Assembly: GCF_014066305.1 (NCBI RefSeq)
Contig: NW_023501110.1
Coordinates: 174,907-238,906 of the forward strand
Direction: 5' to 3'
Source: Letharia columbiana
Lineage: Eukaryota; Ascomycota; Lecanoromycetes; Lecanorales; Parmeliaceae
Length of the DNA stretch: 64,000 nt
Shown here: in pieces, positions 19,559 to 31,246 of the stretch
Position numbering within the stretch: position 1 is the first letter of the stretch
Layout: every line of letters begins with the position of its first letter
Notes under the pieces: model-generated
The model's input: the letters and a program-made list of their open reading frames with translations, nothing else
Database searches by the model: none
What the model was told of the DNA's origin: nothing
Position numbers and translations under genes: made by a program

Positions 19559-22500
19559 GAGCCCCTTTAATAATTAAATTTAATTATATTTTCACCTTAC
19601 ATTTTTAATATTCTAGATTATAAAAATACGTACTATCGTTTAATTACTATATTCTTATATTCTATACTTATAAATTAATAATTTTCTATTATTAAGAGTT
19701 AAATATATAGAGTTTATTATATTTATTAGTAAATAAGATCTAGGACTAGTTAGCTAATAAATATACGCTAAGCGAGATTTATATCGCTAGATTTAGAGCT
19801 ATAATAGAGTTATATATATTATTATAATAAAGAATAATAGCTAGTAAATCGAGGAAGTCGTTATTACTACTATTTTTATTACTACTTAATATTATTTCTA
19901 TTACTATAATAAAATAACACGTTATACTTCTATCTTAAGTAGTTATATATATATTTAAGAGCTTCTTTATTATAATTATACGTTAAATATTTAAAACGTT
20001 TTTCGTATATTATTATATATTCTAGAAAAGCTTTAAAGTTAATTATTTAATTATATTAATCTAGCTTCTACTCGTCTTATTAGAATTATAAAGAAATTAA
20101 CTATTTTTATTAGAGTAGTAAGCTATAATCTTAATAATAAGTATCTATATAATCGCTTTTAGTATTTAGACGAGATTATTAGTTAATACTATTACGAAGT
20201 TATAAAGACTATATATATATTATATTAGAAATTTATCTAACTATTAACGACTTTATACTCTATTTTAGAAAAGATCTCTTTTAATTTAAAATTTACGCTT
20301 TATTTTAATAATTATTTAGAAGTATTAGATAATATTTATATCGCTATTTACGTATTAATTACTAAGTATATACCTTAATAAAATAGAAAGAGTACTTTAA
20401 GTTAAAACTGTTGAAATGTGGCCCCCGCGCATCCCAGCCACCATGTTTTTGGCCTCCGCGCATCCCAGCCACCATATTTTCCAGCCACCTGATTTTGTAC
20501 TATATTTAGAACCTGGCCCCGAAGAGGTTTTAGAGAATCAATCCATCTGTTCTACACATCACATACCTGATATTCTAACAGGTTATGAGCCCGGTTTTGA
20601 CGCTGCTACTATACCTCGCTGCTATTATATTATCTTACTATCATATCGCCTACTATCGTACCTCTACCTCGCTACCACTATATCTCAACGCGCTATTCTC
20701 GACCTATTCTTTAAGTTATCTATTCGCCAACTATATGACGATAACTATTCCGAATAGCTTGTGGATATATATGCCTTACTACGTAAATAGAAGCTATAAA
20801 AGTATACTTAAGAGACCCCCCCCGAGTTACTAACCGTAACAGCCCTAGTTAAGTAGAAAGAATCCTCTATAAAGACTGCCGACGTTATAATATCTACCGT
20901 TAACGGCTTTGTCAAGTAACGGCTTACCATTAACGAGTTTAACTATAGCTTTCGAATACTATCTCGATTAATTACACTCTATCAACCTACGGGTAACGGA
21001 GAATTTATACGACTTACGAAAGAATTCTATACCTTGAAATACACTAGCTTCGAAACGATATTCGAATATCTTATCTATATTAAGCTACTCGAAGAACGAA
21101 TTACCGCTATAAACGTTATTCTTACCCCCGATAAATAAACTATTCTTTATCTCTCTATATCGCTTCCCGAATATCTTTAATATCTAACTAAGATTTAAGA
21201 TATTACACCGAATATAATTGTAGAAAAGGCCCGTATTATACTTCTAAAAGAGGAGAGGAAAGGAGAAAGACTAAAATTTCCGAAGAAAGAAGAGAGAGCG
21301 GTATTTACGGCTGCGGCTATTGGGGAAAGGGCTGATAAGCCCTTATGCAAGACGTATAGTAAGGTTCATGAGACGGTATATTGAGACGAGCGTCCGGATC
21401 TGGTACCTGATTGGTTAAAGGAAAAGAGGCTATAGTCTATATAGGGTACGAAGCGAAGACGTCTTGAGGATCAGCCTATGGAGGCACATGCACAGTTGGT
21501 ATTCACGTTTTAGGCATGTTATCCTAGGAAGGGGTGTTACGTTAGAAAGACGTATTATCTAGAATAAGTATTAAATGTTACGTTAGGAAGACGTGTTACC
21601 TAGAATAGATATTAAATATTATATTAGAAAAACGTATTATCTAGAATAAGTATTAAATATTACGTTAGAAAGACGTATTATCTAGAATAAGTATTAAATA
21701 TTACGTTAGAAAGACGTATTATATTAGGATGATATATAGTATAAAGCTAGAATAACCTATTGTTGTCGAAGGCTAGAATGGCCTGATATTGTTATTTCAG
21801 GCTGAAATAGCCTTTATCGTTGATGGGAGTTGTGTATAGCTTTATTTCTTGTTGGGTGGACTGGGAGCGTGGCTGCAGGGGAGTGTCGAAATGTGGCCCC
21901 CGCGTATCTCAGTCACCATGTTTTTGGCCTCCGCGCATCCCAGCCACCATGTTTTCCAGCCACCTGATTTTGTACTGTATTTAGGGCCTGGCCCCGGAGA
22001 GGTTTTGGAGAATCAATCCGTCTGTTCTACACATCACATACCTGACATTCTAACAAAAACGTCTTAGTTATATATAAATTTAATATATTATTTTACTACG
22101 TATTATCTAAGTAAGAGAGATCTTTTTATAACGTATCTATATTAAAAGATATTTTTAATAATTACGAGTTTTTAATATTAGTAGAGAAATATTATCTTAC
22201 TAATACTAAGTATATTAATTATAATTAATTATTAACTTCTTACGTAGATATTCGATATTATTTAAAAAATAGAAGTAGACTAAGATAAAGTCTAAAAATT
22301 ATAGAGAATTATTTAATCTACGATACTTATAGTTATATAACGTTATTAAAAGAATATTTAATATTTTAAAGCGAAGATTTAAGTCTTTTAAGACTTCTTT
22401 AAAACTTAATATATTCTTTTAAGTAATTAATTAATACGCCTTAATAGTATTATATAATTTTATTATATAATACTATTTTAATAATAAATCGAATTCTTAA

Positions 22501-24294
22501 GTAATTAAATTAGCGAAAGAGAACCTCGCTAATAATCTAAAGTCGCTAAAGAGTATATAATCTATTATTATTAAGATAAATAGAATGTGAAATAAAATAG
22601 CGTAAAGAATGTGAATTAACTATTAAGTATATATCTTATAAGTTATATTTCGAAAATTTCGAGTACTCTAGAACTTAATTAATTTATTTAAATAGTTAAT
22701 AAATATCTAACTCTTATTTTATATATATATAATATCTATTAAGTTAAGTATAGAACCCTTAGAATATATAAATATTATCTTCTTTTACGCTTTCTTCGTT
22801 TAGAGATAGTATCTCTAAATAAAGAGAGCGTATACTATTAGAGAAGAAATCTATAAAATCGCGTCTTTTGCGATAGGAGAATAGTATATAAATACGTCTA
22901 TTCCGTAGTCAAATTTAGTTATTTTTAGAATATATCTCTCGTTATAAAAGATAATCTTTTAATATTATCTACTCGCTTTAAGCGTCTCTATTTATCTTTA
23001 TAATTAATTACTCTTAAAACTAGTAGATAATATAGTATATAGAAGAACTTTAAAATAATTTATAAAGATGTTAGCCGTCGCGTAAATAAGGTCTTTATTC
23101 TCAATATTAATAGCGTTAAATAACGAGGTTATTATAGTTTTAATAATCGTCTTCGAAGTTTTCTTAATACGCTATATCTTAAATATCTCTTATTATAATA
23201 TATCTCTTTCACGTTATTTAGTTAATTATTTAACTTAATCTCTTATTTTATTAATAATAGTATCTAAGTACTATTCACCCGTTTTTTTCTATTTCTTCTT
23301 TATTAGAATTTAAACTTCGAGTATAGATTTAAAATGCCTCTTCTTCGTTACTATTATTAATGCTTTATTAATATTTAATATTAAAGCGTTATCTTAAGTA
23401 TTTAATAAGTCTTTATTTAGAGTCGAAGAAGGATTAAGAAAGAGATTGAGATCGATTATCTAATTAGATATAAGAGAAGAAATTATAAAATTTTCTATTA
23501 CTATTCTTTCGATATAGTAATTATTAAACTTTTAAATATATAATAAGAGAGTATAGCGAAGTAATCTAGCTATACTATTTTTCTAGAGATATTAATAGAG
23601 AATAATATAAATACTAACTATATTTATTTTAATTTAGACTATCTATTACTTATCTTCTACTATTAATAACTATATAATCTCGTTTTAACTCTAGCTACTT
23701 AGATTATAGCGAAGAATACGCTAGAGAGTTTATTTCTTCTTATATAGAGTAATCTTCCTCTAATACTAGAACTTAATTACTTTATATCTTATAAAGATAT
23801 AAACTTATATTATACTTAGTATATATACTTAAGCCTTAGATTTAAAGCTTATATCGACTCGTTTACCTAGAAAGTATTATACTAATATCTCGCGATATAA
23901 GACGCTTTTTATAAGAGGTATTTATAAGAGTAGCTCTTTAGAGGATAATATTACTATAGATACTATTAATAACTTTCTATACGATTTCGATACTTTAGAA
24001 TATATAGAAGAAGTATTTGCGATAGTCGTAGTATCTACTAAAGTGATAGAATTAGCTATAAAAATAAGAAGATAATTATATATAAAGGTTTTTTAAAGTT
24101 TTTAATAGAGAAGCTTAATAATTCTAGTAGATTGCTAAATTAGCTAAAATGTGGCTATTAAACGATATCGTATATATATTCTATATATTCTATATATTCT
24201 ATTAGCTTGTTTCTAGATTTACATTTTCATATATAGCGTAATTAGACTAAAATCTATAAAATATAAATTTAGAATTTAGTTACTAAAGGAGCTC
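19559..24294. mobile_element. PIF/Harbinger-like TIR element, RIP-degraded
   Basis: This DNA interrupts the duplicated segment. Its ends are inverted repeats, GAGCCCCTTTA at the left and the complement of GAGCTCCTTTA at the right. The similarity extends imperfectly to about 25 bp. TTA lies at both junctions (19556-19558, 24295-24297), where the intact copy has one TTA. A TTA target duplication with G-starting TIRs is typical of PIF/Harbinger transposons. Without the nested B2 element (1647 bp plus 5-bp duplication) it is about 3.1 kb, a plausible autonomous size, but no transposase can be read after RIP. A 5-bp duplication (CTTAG) with a one-base-shorter TIR is the alternative reading. Confidence 0.65.
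20409..22055 (+). mobile_element. LTR element B2, nested in the TIR element
   Basis: LTRs of 172 bp (20409-20580 and 21884-22055) with a perfect 5-bp target duplication AAAAC (20404-20408 and 22056-22060). The primer site GGTTATGAGCCC follows the left LTR. The interior keeps a RIP-damaged Gag-like reading: ITAINVIL near 21100, then near 21345 a Cys/His knuckle remnant (CKTYSKVHETVY) and DERPDLVPDWLKEKRL before a stop. B1 lacks this part. Each B2 LTR carries a 31-bp tandem duplication (CCGCGCATCCCAGCCACCAT twice) absent from B1. No reverse transcriptase or integrase is present. Confidence 0.88.
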
Positions 24295-24399
24295 TTAGTT
24301 ATTTCTTTAATATCTACGAAGTATATAGTATAATTCTTACTTATTAAGACTATTATTTTACACTTATAAGAACTAAATAGCTTACGTAGATTTCAATTT

Positions 24400-24850
24400 A
24401 TCTAAATTAATAGTAATAAAGTTCTATATATCTACTACTTACGAGTCGATAATTCTACTTATTTATAAAGGCTTTTACTTATTAGTAATATATAATTTAT
24501 TCTAAAATCTTCGATAAACGGCGATATAGCGTCTTTTAATTTAAGAATTAAGGATAATATTATAATTATACGCGCTATAGTATTTAATTTAGCTAGCTTT
24601 AACTATCTAATTATAATTCTAATATATTCTTATAGCGAACTTATTACTTTCGAAGCTATCGCGAAAGAAGTTTATATAAAATATAGAAATATAAGCGTTA
24701 TTTAATTTATCTATATAAGTACTTAAATAATTTAATTAAAGTCTATCTTATCTTAATTATTCGAAAAAAAAAATATTAATTTAATTTAAAATTAGCTATA
24801 AGATTTACTAGATCGAAATCGCGATTAAATTTAAAGATAATTATATAATA
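24400..24850 (+). pseudogene. RIP-mutated copy of the alpha/beta-hydrolase remnant
   Basis: It aligns with 13200-13690; the stretch CTTATAGCGAACTTATTACT near 24625 matches the HSYSGLVA-coding region of the intact copy. Many stops; no function. Confidence 0.8.
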
Positions 24851-25126
24851 GAGCTATAAGTATCTAGATATTAAGATAAATTAATATCTTAATTTTTAAT
24901 AATAGAATTAATACTATATTTCGCTAAAATTTAAATTATTATTTTTAATTATTTAATATATTATTCTATAGTAAAGAAAATCTAATATCGAGAATATATA
25001 ATATCCGAGAGTATCGAATAAGTCAGATTTAGAAATCGCCTTCTGATATACTCTTCCCTAAATCTTAACAATGTCCAGAGGGGATTTTTACACTAGACAG
25101 CGTCTTCGGCCAGGTCTCCGTTGGTA

Positions 25127-25752
25127 TTCAACATTAGGGAGTTTCAGACTACTTTTTTTAGATATAAATTTTTCAGATCGTGAGAATTTCAGCGATTTAC
25201 CACTAACGATTAATAGTAAATCGCTTATTTTCCTACGATCTGAAAAATCCACGTCATTCACCAATGCTACTCTAGGGTAGCATTAGTAAAGAAAATCGAC
25301 CTATTTAATAAATTTCTTATATCGATATTCTATATCTCGTAGCAAATCTATTTAATTAGAAGGCCTTCCTTCTTATTACTACTACTATTATCTCTTATTA
25401 CTACTATTATCTTTTATTACTATTACCTCTCATATATCTACATCTTTTCTATCGTCGCTTCTATCGTCGTTTCTATTACGTCGTCGCGAATCTCTCTCCT
25501 CTTAATAACGCGAAAGAAAGCTCTTACGAGTAAGTTAGAGTTAGAGTAAACTTCTAAGAATTAGATATAAGAAAGATTATACGATTTTCTCGAGTAATAA
25601 CTAAGCGAATTTATTATAAATTTATTAAAGAAGTCTATTTAATAGTAGAGATATTTAGATTAATTTAAACTAATTTATTTTATTATAGCTAAAAGTCTAA
25701 ATATTCTATTATTTTATAGTAAAAAAAAAAGTAGTTTAAAACTTTCTATTAC
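25127..25752. mobile_element. 626-bp non-autonomous TIR element
   Basis: Present only in the RIP-mutated copy; the intact copy is uninterrupted at 13966-13975 (GATTGCTACCC). The ends are inverted repeats that match after allowing RIP changes: ATTAGGGAGTTTCAGACTAC near the left end, and the complement of AATAGAAAGTTTTAAACTAC at the right. TA at both junctions suggests a Tc1/mariner-type target duplication. The first 150 bp contain internal hairpins (TCAGATCGT with ACGATCTGA; AGCGATTTA with TAAATCGCT). No protein is encoded. Confidence 0.55.
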
Positions 25753-26099
25753 TATTCGTGAGGCGTAGTAGAGATAGTTAAAGATCGAAGCGTCTATTAA
25801 ACTTATTATCTTCTTAATCTAACTTCGAATTTTACTAGATTTAATATATTCTTAATATACTTAATATAAATATAATAGATCTACGCGTAATATATCTCTA
25901 AGTATAATACGTTAAATTAAGTATAAATAATTATGCGATAGCACTTATCTAATCTTTTTTCTATATTAAAGTATTAAGAAAATTTAAGTAGAAAATTAAC
26001 TAGCTTATATTCAAATAAGTTAATATAATAAAAGAAAAATATATATCTTATTATTAAAAGAGTTATTTACTCTATAAAGACGCTATTTAAAATTAGAAA

Positions 26100-26975
26100 A
26101 TTATATCTTTAAGCTATCTAATCGAGAAATTTCTTAATTTACTTTTAATTATTAATTTAAAAGATTTATAAACTTAATAATAATATAATATATATTATAA
26201 ATCTTTTTTTAAATAGATAAAGAAATTGCTTAAGCTTCTATAAGTATCTTTTAAATCTTATCTCTAATAAATATTACTATAACTTATATACAATATTTCT
26301 TTAAATAAAATATTTCTTAATATATTATAAAGTTTATAAGTTATATATTAGAAATAGAGTATTAATATAGAATTACTAGATATAGATATATTTTCGAAAG
26401 TAAATATATCGTTAAATAACTATTTCTTACTACGATTAATCTTAAATTAAAGAATACTTATTCTATATATTAAGAGATACTCTTTTTATAATCTAAATAG
26501 CGATTTTAGAATAATACTTCGCTTATATTAGATATACGCGAAATATATCTTTTAATTTCTCTTTTTATCTCTATAGCTCGTAATAGCTATTAAAATATAA
26601 TTATTTATCTTAAACTTCTTATTCATCTAATAGAGATTTAAACTCGAGATTTTATAGAGAGTTAAAATATATTTAACTTAGCTATAGAGATATTAACGTT
26701 ACTTTATATTATTATTAAAAAGCTTTCAAATAATAAAGCGAGAAGAGAAATCGCGAAATTAATCTTTATTTCTATAATAAATAATATAGTATACTCGCTT
26801 ACTACGTAAATAGATTATTTTTATAAATATTATAAACCGCAAATAGATAAAAAAGATAATTAGTATTTCTTAGAATTCGAAAGATTTAAAGATTTTATTT
26901 CTATAAGATCTAGTATAAGCGCGGTAATATAAGTAGTAATTATAAGAACTAATATATATAAAGCTTAATACGATA
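26100..26975 (+). pseudogene. RIP-mutated copy of RING gene 5
   Basis: It aligns with 14317-15191, including the intron. The start ATG and most codons are destroyed, with stops throughout. This is the sixth RING-gene sequence in the window. Confidence 0.82.
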
Positions 26976-27863
26976 TAGAGCTCTCTATTATATCTTCGAG
27001 TTACTATAATTAATATATAAGAGATATATCGAAAGTAGAATAATAATATGTTAGAAATTAATTAAAACTAAAAAAAGACTAATTATTAATTTATGAAATA
27101 TACGAATATTTATATATATAAAATAAATGGCTAATAACTAGTAACTGATAATTACTAGCCCTAGTAATACGCGATATATACGAGTATACGATAGTCGAAG
27201 AAGCTAATATTATAATAGGATAAGTATCTAATATCTAGTAAAAGTACGGAGGTCGATATTAAAAGTTCTGGACATGCCAAGATAAGAGTCTAGATAGGGC
27301 TGAGTGCTTAGTATACTTTCAAATTTCATAAATAGCATTATTATTCTTTATTTTAATAAGTATTAATGCTCTATATAATAGCGACGCTATATATATATAC
27401 GAAGTATATATATAATAGCGATATTAATAGAATATATAATAGCGATAATATTAAAGTATTAATTATAATACTAGGGAATAAAAGAAGAGTATAAAGACTT
27501 CTAATATATAAGTTTTATTTATATAATATAATAGATAGAAATCTTCTTACTATTTATTTTTTATTAATATATCTAATACTTAGAGTATTAATTATAATAA
27601 TAAAACTCGAATTTAAATACTTATTTTATATTACGAGCTTATTCTTAATATATTAAACTAACTATTAGAATAAGTAATAGTTTTATTAAGAAGAATAACG
27701 AGAATATTAAAGACTAAGTTAATAATAAAAGAATTTATAAACTTACTTTTACTTATAGAAATATAGATAATACTAATCGTAGCAACTTTATAATTGAAAT
27801 AATCTTCTTGAAATCTCTTCTTATTAAGTTCTCGTCGATAACTCGAAGCGTTAAGACTATTAC

Positions 27864-29259
27864 TTATTCTGACAGCCAGCCTAACATCACTCAGCCCTTA
27901 GCCCTATGGCTAGCGGGCCTTGGCGGAAGCATCTCCTACTATATTATATCTTCTTCCTATCTATATAGTTCGATAGCCTTATTATTCTTAATCTATCTTA
28001 TCTATACTAATATTATATCTATACTAGTCTTAATATTATAATAAGGCTTCTTCGTATACCCGGCGAAGAGAAACGTAATCGAACACACTCCATTCGAATT
28101 AGCGGACGAATTTAAAGAAAGCGCTGGTAGGGGCTTTAGTAAGAAACCAAGTTGAGTCATCGTATCTCTGAGTAAGCCTATTAGACGGGTAACTCGATTT
28201 CAAAGAGCACAGTGTGACAGCGGAACGGCCTCGCCAAAACTGTGGGCGAGGGATAAATAAGATATAGGGACTATTCGTACGACTAGCGAATTGATAGTAG
28301 AAAGAAATCGTCACAAACACCCCCACACCATAGTGAGCCTGCTACAATGGCGACGGGAATAGCCCCGAAACGACTACGATTCGACCTCTTTATTAAGCAT
28401 GTCGACAACATACATAGTAAGCCTGCTATCAAATGGCATTTAATATATTCGATTCTTATCACCTACCTCTCTACCAAATCCTACGAATCGGTAAGTGCTT
28501 GAGTTATGGAAGTGGTCTATGTCAGTCAGGTTATTAGCTGCTGAGTACTCGCTATGATAGCTTAGGATAGATAAGCCTACGGGGTATTGGCAGTCGAAGC
28601 GGTAGGCTTATAAGGCGGATGGATGTAATAGATAGCACTACGAAGTAAGATGGCTATAAGTTAAGGCAAAGGAGATGGAACGGAGAAGGGATTTTTGATG
28701 GTAAGAGCATGGGAGACATAGGGTAAATCTATAGTGAAGCTCTTAGGCTAGGCCGCCAACAGGTGTTGGAGGTGAATATATACGTTGGATTTTCTTTAAT
28801 TCTATTGAAGGATTATGGTAAGAAGACTAGATAAGGAGAAGAACTCGGAGAATCTTGCTGGTACGCAGGCAAGATGTGGACTATATCTCCGGGATCTTTG
28901 TAGGGTAATATGGCAGGTATGGCACAGTTAAGACCAGTATGCGGCTTGGCAATACCACTACACCTCGGCAAATCTTCTTCAGTCAAGGCTCACAGGGACT
29001 ATGGATGTTTGGAGACACAAGGCAAGTAGTGGGCGTGCATCTCCGGTCTACCAGCCATGGGGGCCATGGCTATTGAGAGGGGGGTAGTGTTACGAGCTTA
29101 CCCTTGACACACTACTCAGCCCTCAGCCCTATGGCTAGCGGGCCTTGGCGGAGGCATCTCCTACTATATCATGCCTCCTTCCCACCTACATAGTTCGGTA
29201 GCCTTATTATCCTATTCTACCTCACCTATACTGATATCGCACCTATACTGGTCCTGACA
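27864..29259 (+). mobile_element. LTR element A2 (second copy of family A)
   Basis: The right LTR is clear (29088-29259, TGTTACGAGC to GGTCCTGACA), preceded by the purine tract GAGAGGGGGGTAG. The left LTR ends at about 28035 but its first 20 bp are poorly conserved, so the left boundary is approximate. The interior matches A1 in the opposite orientation and has a short frame MATGIAPKRLRFDLFIKHVD before a stop. The left LTR is more heavily RIP-mutated than the right. No target duplication is recognised. Non-autonomous. Confidence 0.75.
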
Positions 29260-29860
29260 CTTTAATTAAGACTAGAATTACTATTAAAATTATTACTATA
29301 ATTACTAAAATATCTTATTAAACTATTAATCGACTTTAGAAATAAGCTTATAATAGAAGATATAATCCTATTATATCTAAAAAGCTCTTAATATTATATA
29401 TTATAAATAAATCTAGATTCGAATATCTCTTAATTATTATATCTATACTTAAGAGTATAATTCTAGATATTATATAAAAAAACCGCTATAGTTATAAGAA
29501 GACTTCTCTTATACTTACTATTAAATAAGAGATCTTATCTATAATAATACTACGAGTACTTAGCCATAACAATTTTTAAATCTATAAAATTATTAAAAAA
29601 TTATTTCTTATAGAAGCCTTAATAAAAGTACGTTATTAATTTACTTTATAATATAAGAATTAAACTATAGAAGATTAGAAAAGAGTAATTTAAAGTAATA
29701 AGACTAGTATAATCTTAAATTCTCGATAGAAAAAAGTACGTATATAGCGTTAATCTAACGAGATCTTTATTAAATCTAATATATAACGTCGTTTCGTAGA
29801 TACTATAAAGTTTATATTCTAAAAATGCTCTTTATAACGGCTTGTTTCAGAAAATGAAAT

Positions 29861-31246
29861 TTGGCATGCCTTAAAACATACTTACCCTCCCACCACCCAA
29901 AGGAGTTTCATCGCAGCCGGCAATCGAGATGCCAAGGTCTTCTTGTAAAACCTTTAGACGCAACCATGTTCGGAAAGGTAGAAAGCAAGAAGGGGCCTTG
30001 GGGTCATAAGCCAGTAAAGCGAGTGAACCAGAGAGGGAGCTGCATGCTGATGCAATGGATTCGCAGGCGCTCACGACCTGTTGAGGCCGATGATTTTATT
30101 CAGTTGTCTTCCACGCCGTATTCTTCCTTCATCTTCTCCAGAGCCTCTCCTACCACGGTGATATAATCGATCATATCACATTTACACACTAGACTGACAA
30201 GTCCGTGAATACTTTTCGATCCTTCCAAAAGCGTTTGCGACACCATAGCCGGCTTCCGAAGCAAGCAGCCCCATCCTCTGTCCGTCCAGAAAAAGATCTC
30301 TGGCCCCAAAGGTGTTGGGTAGGATCCATTCCAACGACCCATGATAGAATCCATACCATCTTGTTCTGTTTTTCCCAAGCCAGTAAGTTGCCTCCCGTAA
30401 GAGCTGGATTCTCCTTCATTTGTGCGTTCAGCGCCCTCCATTCCGCCTGTGTTCTGGCCGGTCAAGACATCTCTTGGTATGATATCGGCCTTCGCCAAAC
30501 CACTTGTGCTCCTCCCAATACTCCCAAGCTTTATCAGTAGTACGCTGCAGTACTCCGCGCTGATTCTGTAATCTCGGGCTCAACCGCTCCTCTTCTTCGC
30601 GCATTCATCCTTGATAGACTCACACGCTCCCTTTTCCTAGCCACGGCGGACACTTCGGTCAGCAGCCTCAGCATCATGGTCTCGAGCAAACGTCTCCGAA
30701 CGCTTTCAACTTTCCCCAGTATGAGGGATCTCACTGGCCACACCTTGAGGTTTTTTTCGCGTGCAACTCCACTAATGGTGAAAGAGGTTGCGAGTAACTC
30801 CTAGCAATAGAGGCTGGAGGAAGAGTCCTCAGGCACTAAGCTAACAGAAATAAGTCGGCCGACGACTAAGTATCTCTATTGTGCAATTATCTCCCGGTCT
30901 ACAGTCTTCCTTGGCATCCTTGAGATTTTTGGTGTCTTGACTTGAGAAGGACAGATTTAGAGCTTTGGTGAGCGAAGCGGCAGCCAGACATGAACCAGGC
31001 ATGGTTTATCTCTATGTCTCATATCTCCAGGAAACCACATCGAGTCTAAAGCATTTGTCTGATTCTTTTTGTACAGAGGAAATCAAAGAAAAAGAGAGTC
31101 CATCCACCCAAGACTACTAAACCAAGCTTTCCGTCCATACAGAATCCCATTCAAAACACCATCCTCAAATTACCGAAACGTACAGAACTCTCAACCCGAA
31201 CCCCACCCACATCTCCATCTCCAACCCCATCCCCATCTCCACCAAC
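29861..31246. other. Normal-GC region with no secure gene
   Basis: GC content returns to normal at about 29860. Besides the weak minus-strand frame at 30100-30498, another minus-strand reading (about 30620-30430, KAWEYWEEHKWFGEG) looks protein-like, so a decayed or multi-exon minus-strand gene may span 29871-30743. Confidence 0.35.
30100..30498 (-). CDS. Possible hypothetical protein or exon
   Basis: Minus-strand frame of 132 residues with a fairly protein-like C-terminal half (GPEIFFWTDRGWGCLLRKPA, then VVGEALEKMKEEYGVEDN). No domain is recognised. Adjacent protein-like readings in other frames suggest this is one exon of a larger gene or a degraded gene. Confidence 0.3.
   Translation of the reverse strand: MAKADIIPRDVLTGQNTGGMEGAERTNEGESSSYGRQLTGLGKTEQDGMDSIMGRWNGSYPTPLGPEIFFWTDRGWGCLLRKPAMVSQTLLEGSKSIHGLVSLVCKCDMIDYITVVGEALEKMKEEYGVEDN

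Larger units (their letters stand above)
24298..27000 (+). repeat. RIP-mutated copy of 13088-15210
   Basis: Continuous alignment with 13088-15210, apart from the insertion at 25127-25752. Differences are almost all transitions of the RIP type. Alignment fades at about 27000. Confidence 0.85.
18615..29860. other. RIP-degraded, AT-rich repeat block
   Basis: About 11 kb, dominated by A and T with very few long open frames, interrupted by less mutated islands (the LTRs of B2 and most of A2). Comparison with intact partners (12.95-15.2 kb, A1, B1) shows changes almost only of the C-to-T and G-to-A kind on both strands. CG dinucleotides are conspicuously retained. Stretches with no feature of their own are 18615-19417, about 27010-27863 and 29260-29860. 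Confidence 0.85.

Noticed and set aside
28099..28326. Minus-strand ORF inside element A2
   Set aside because: Lies in the element interior and is not conserved as an open frame in A1.
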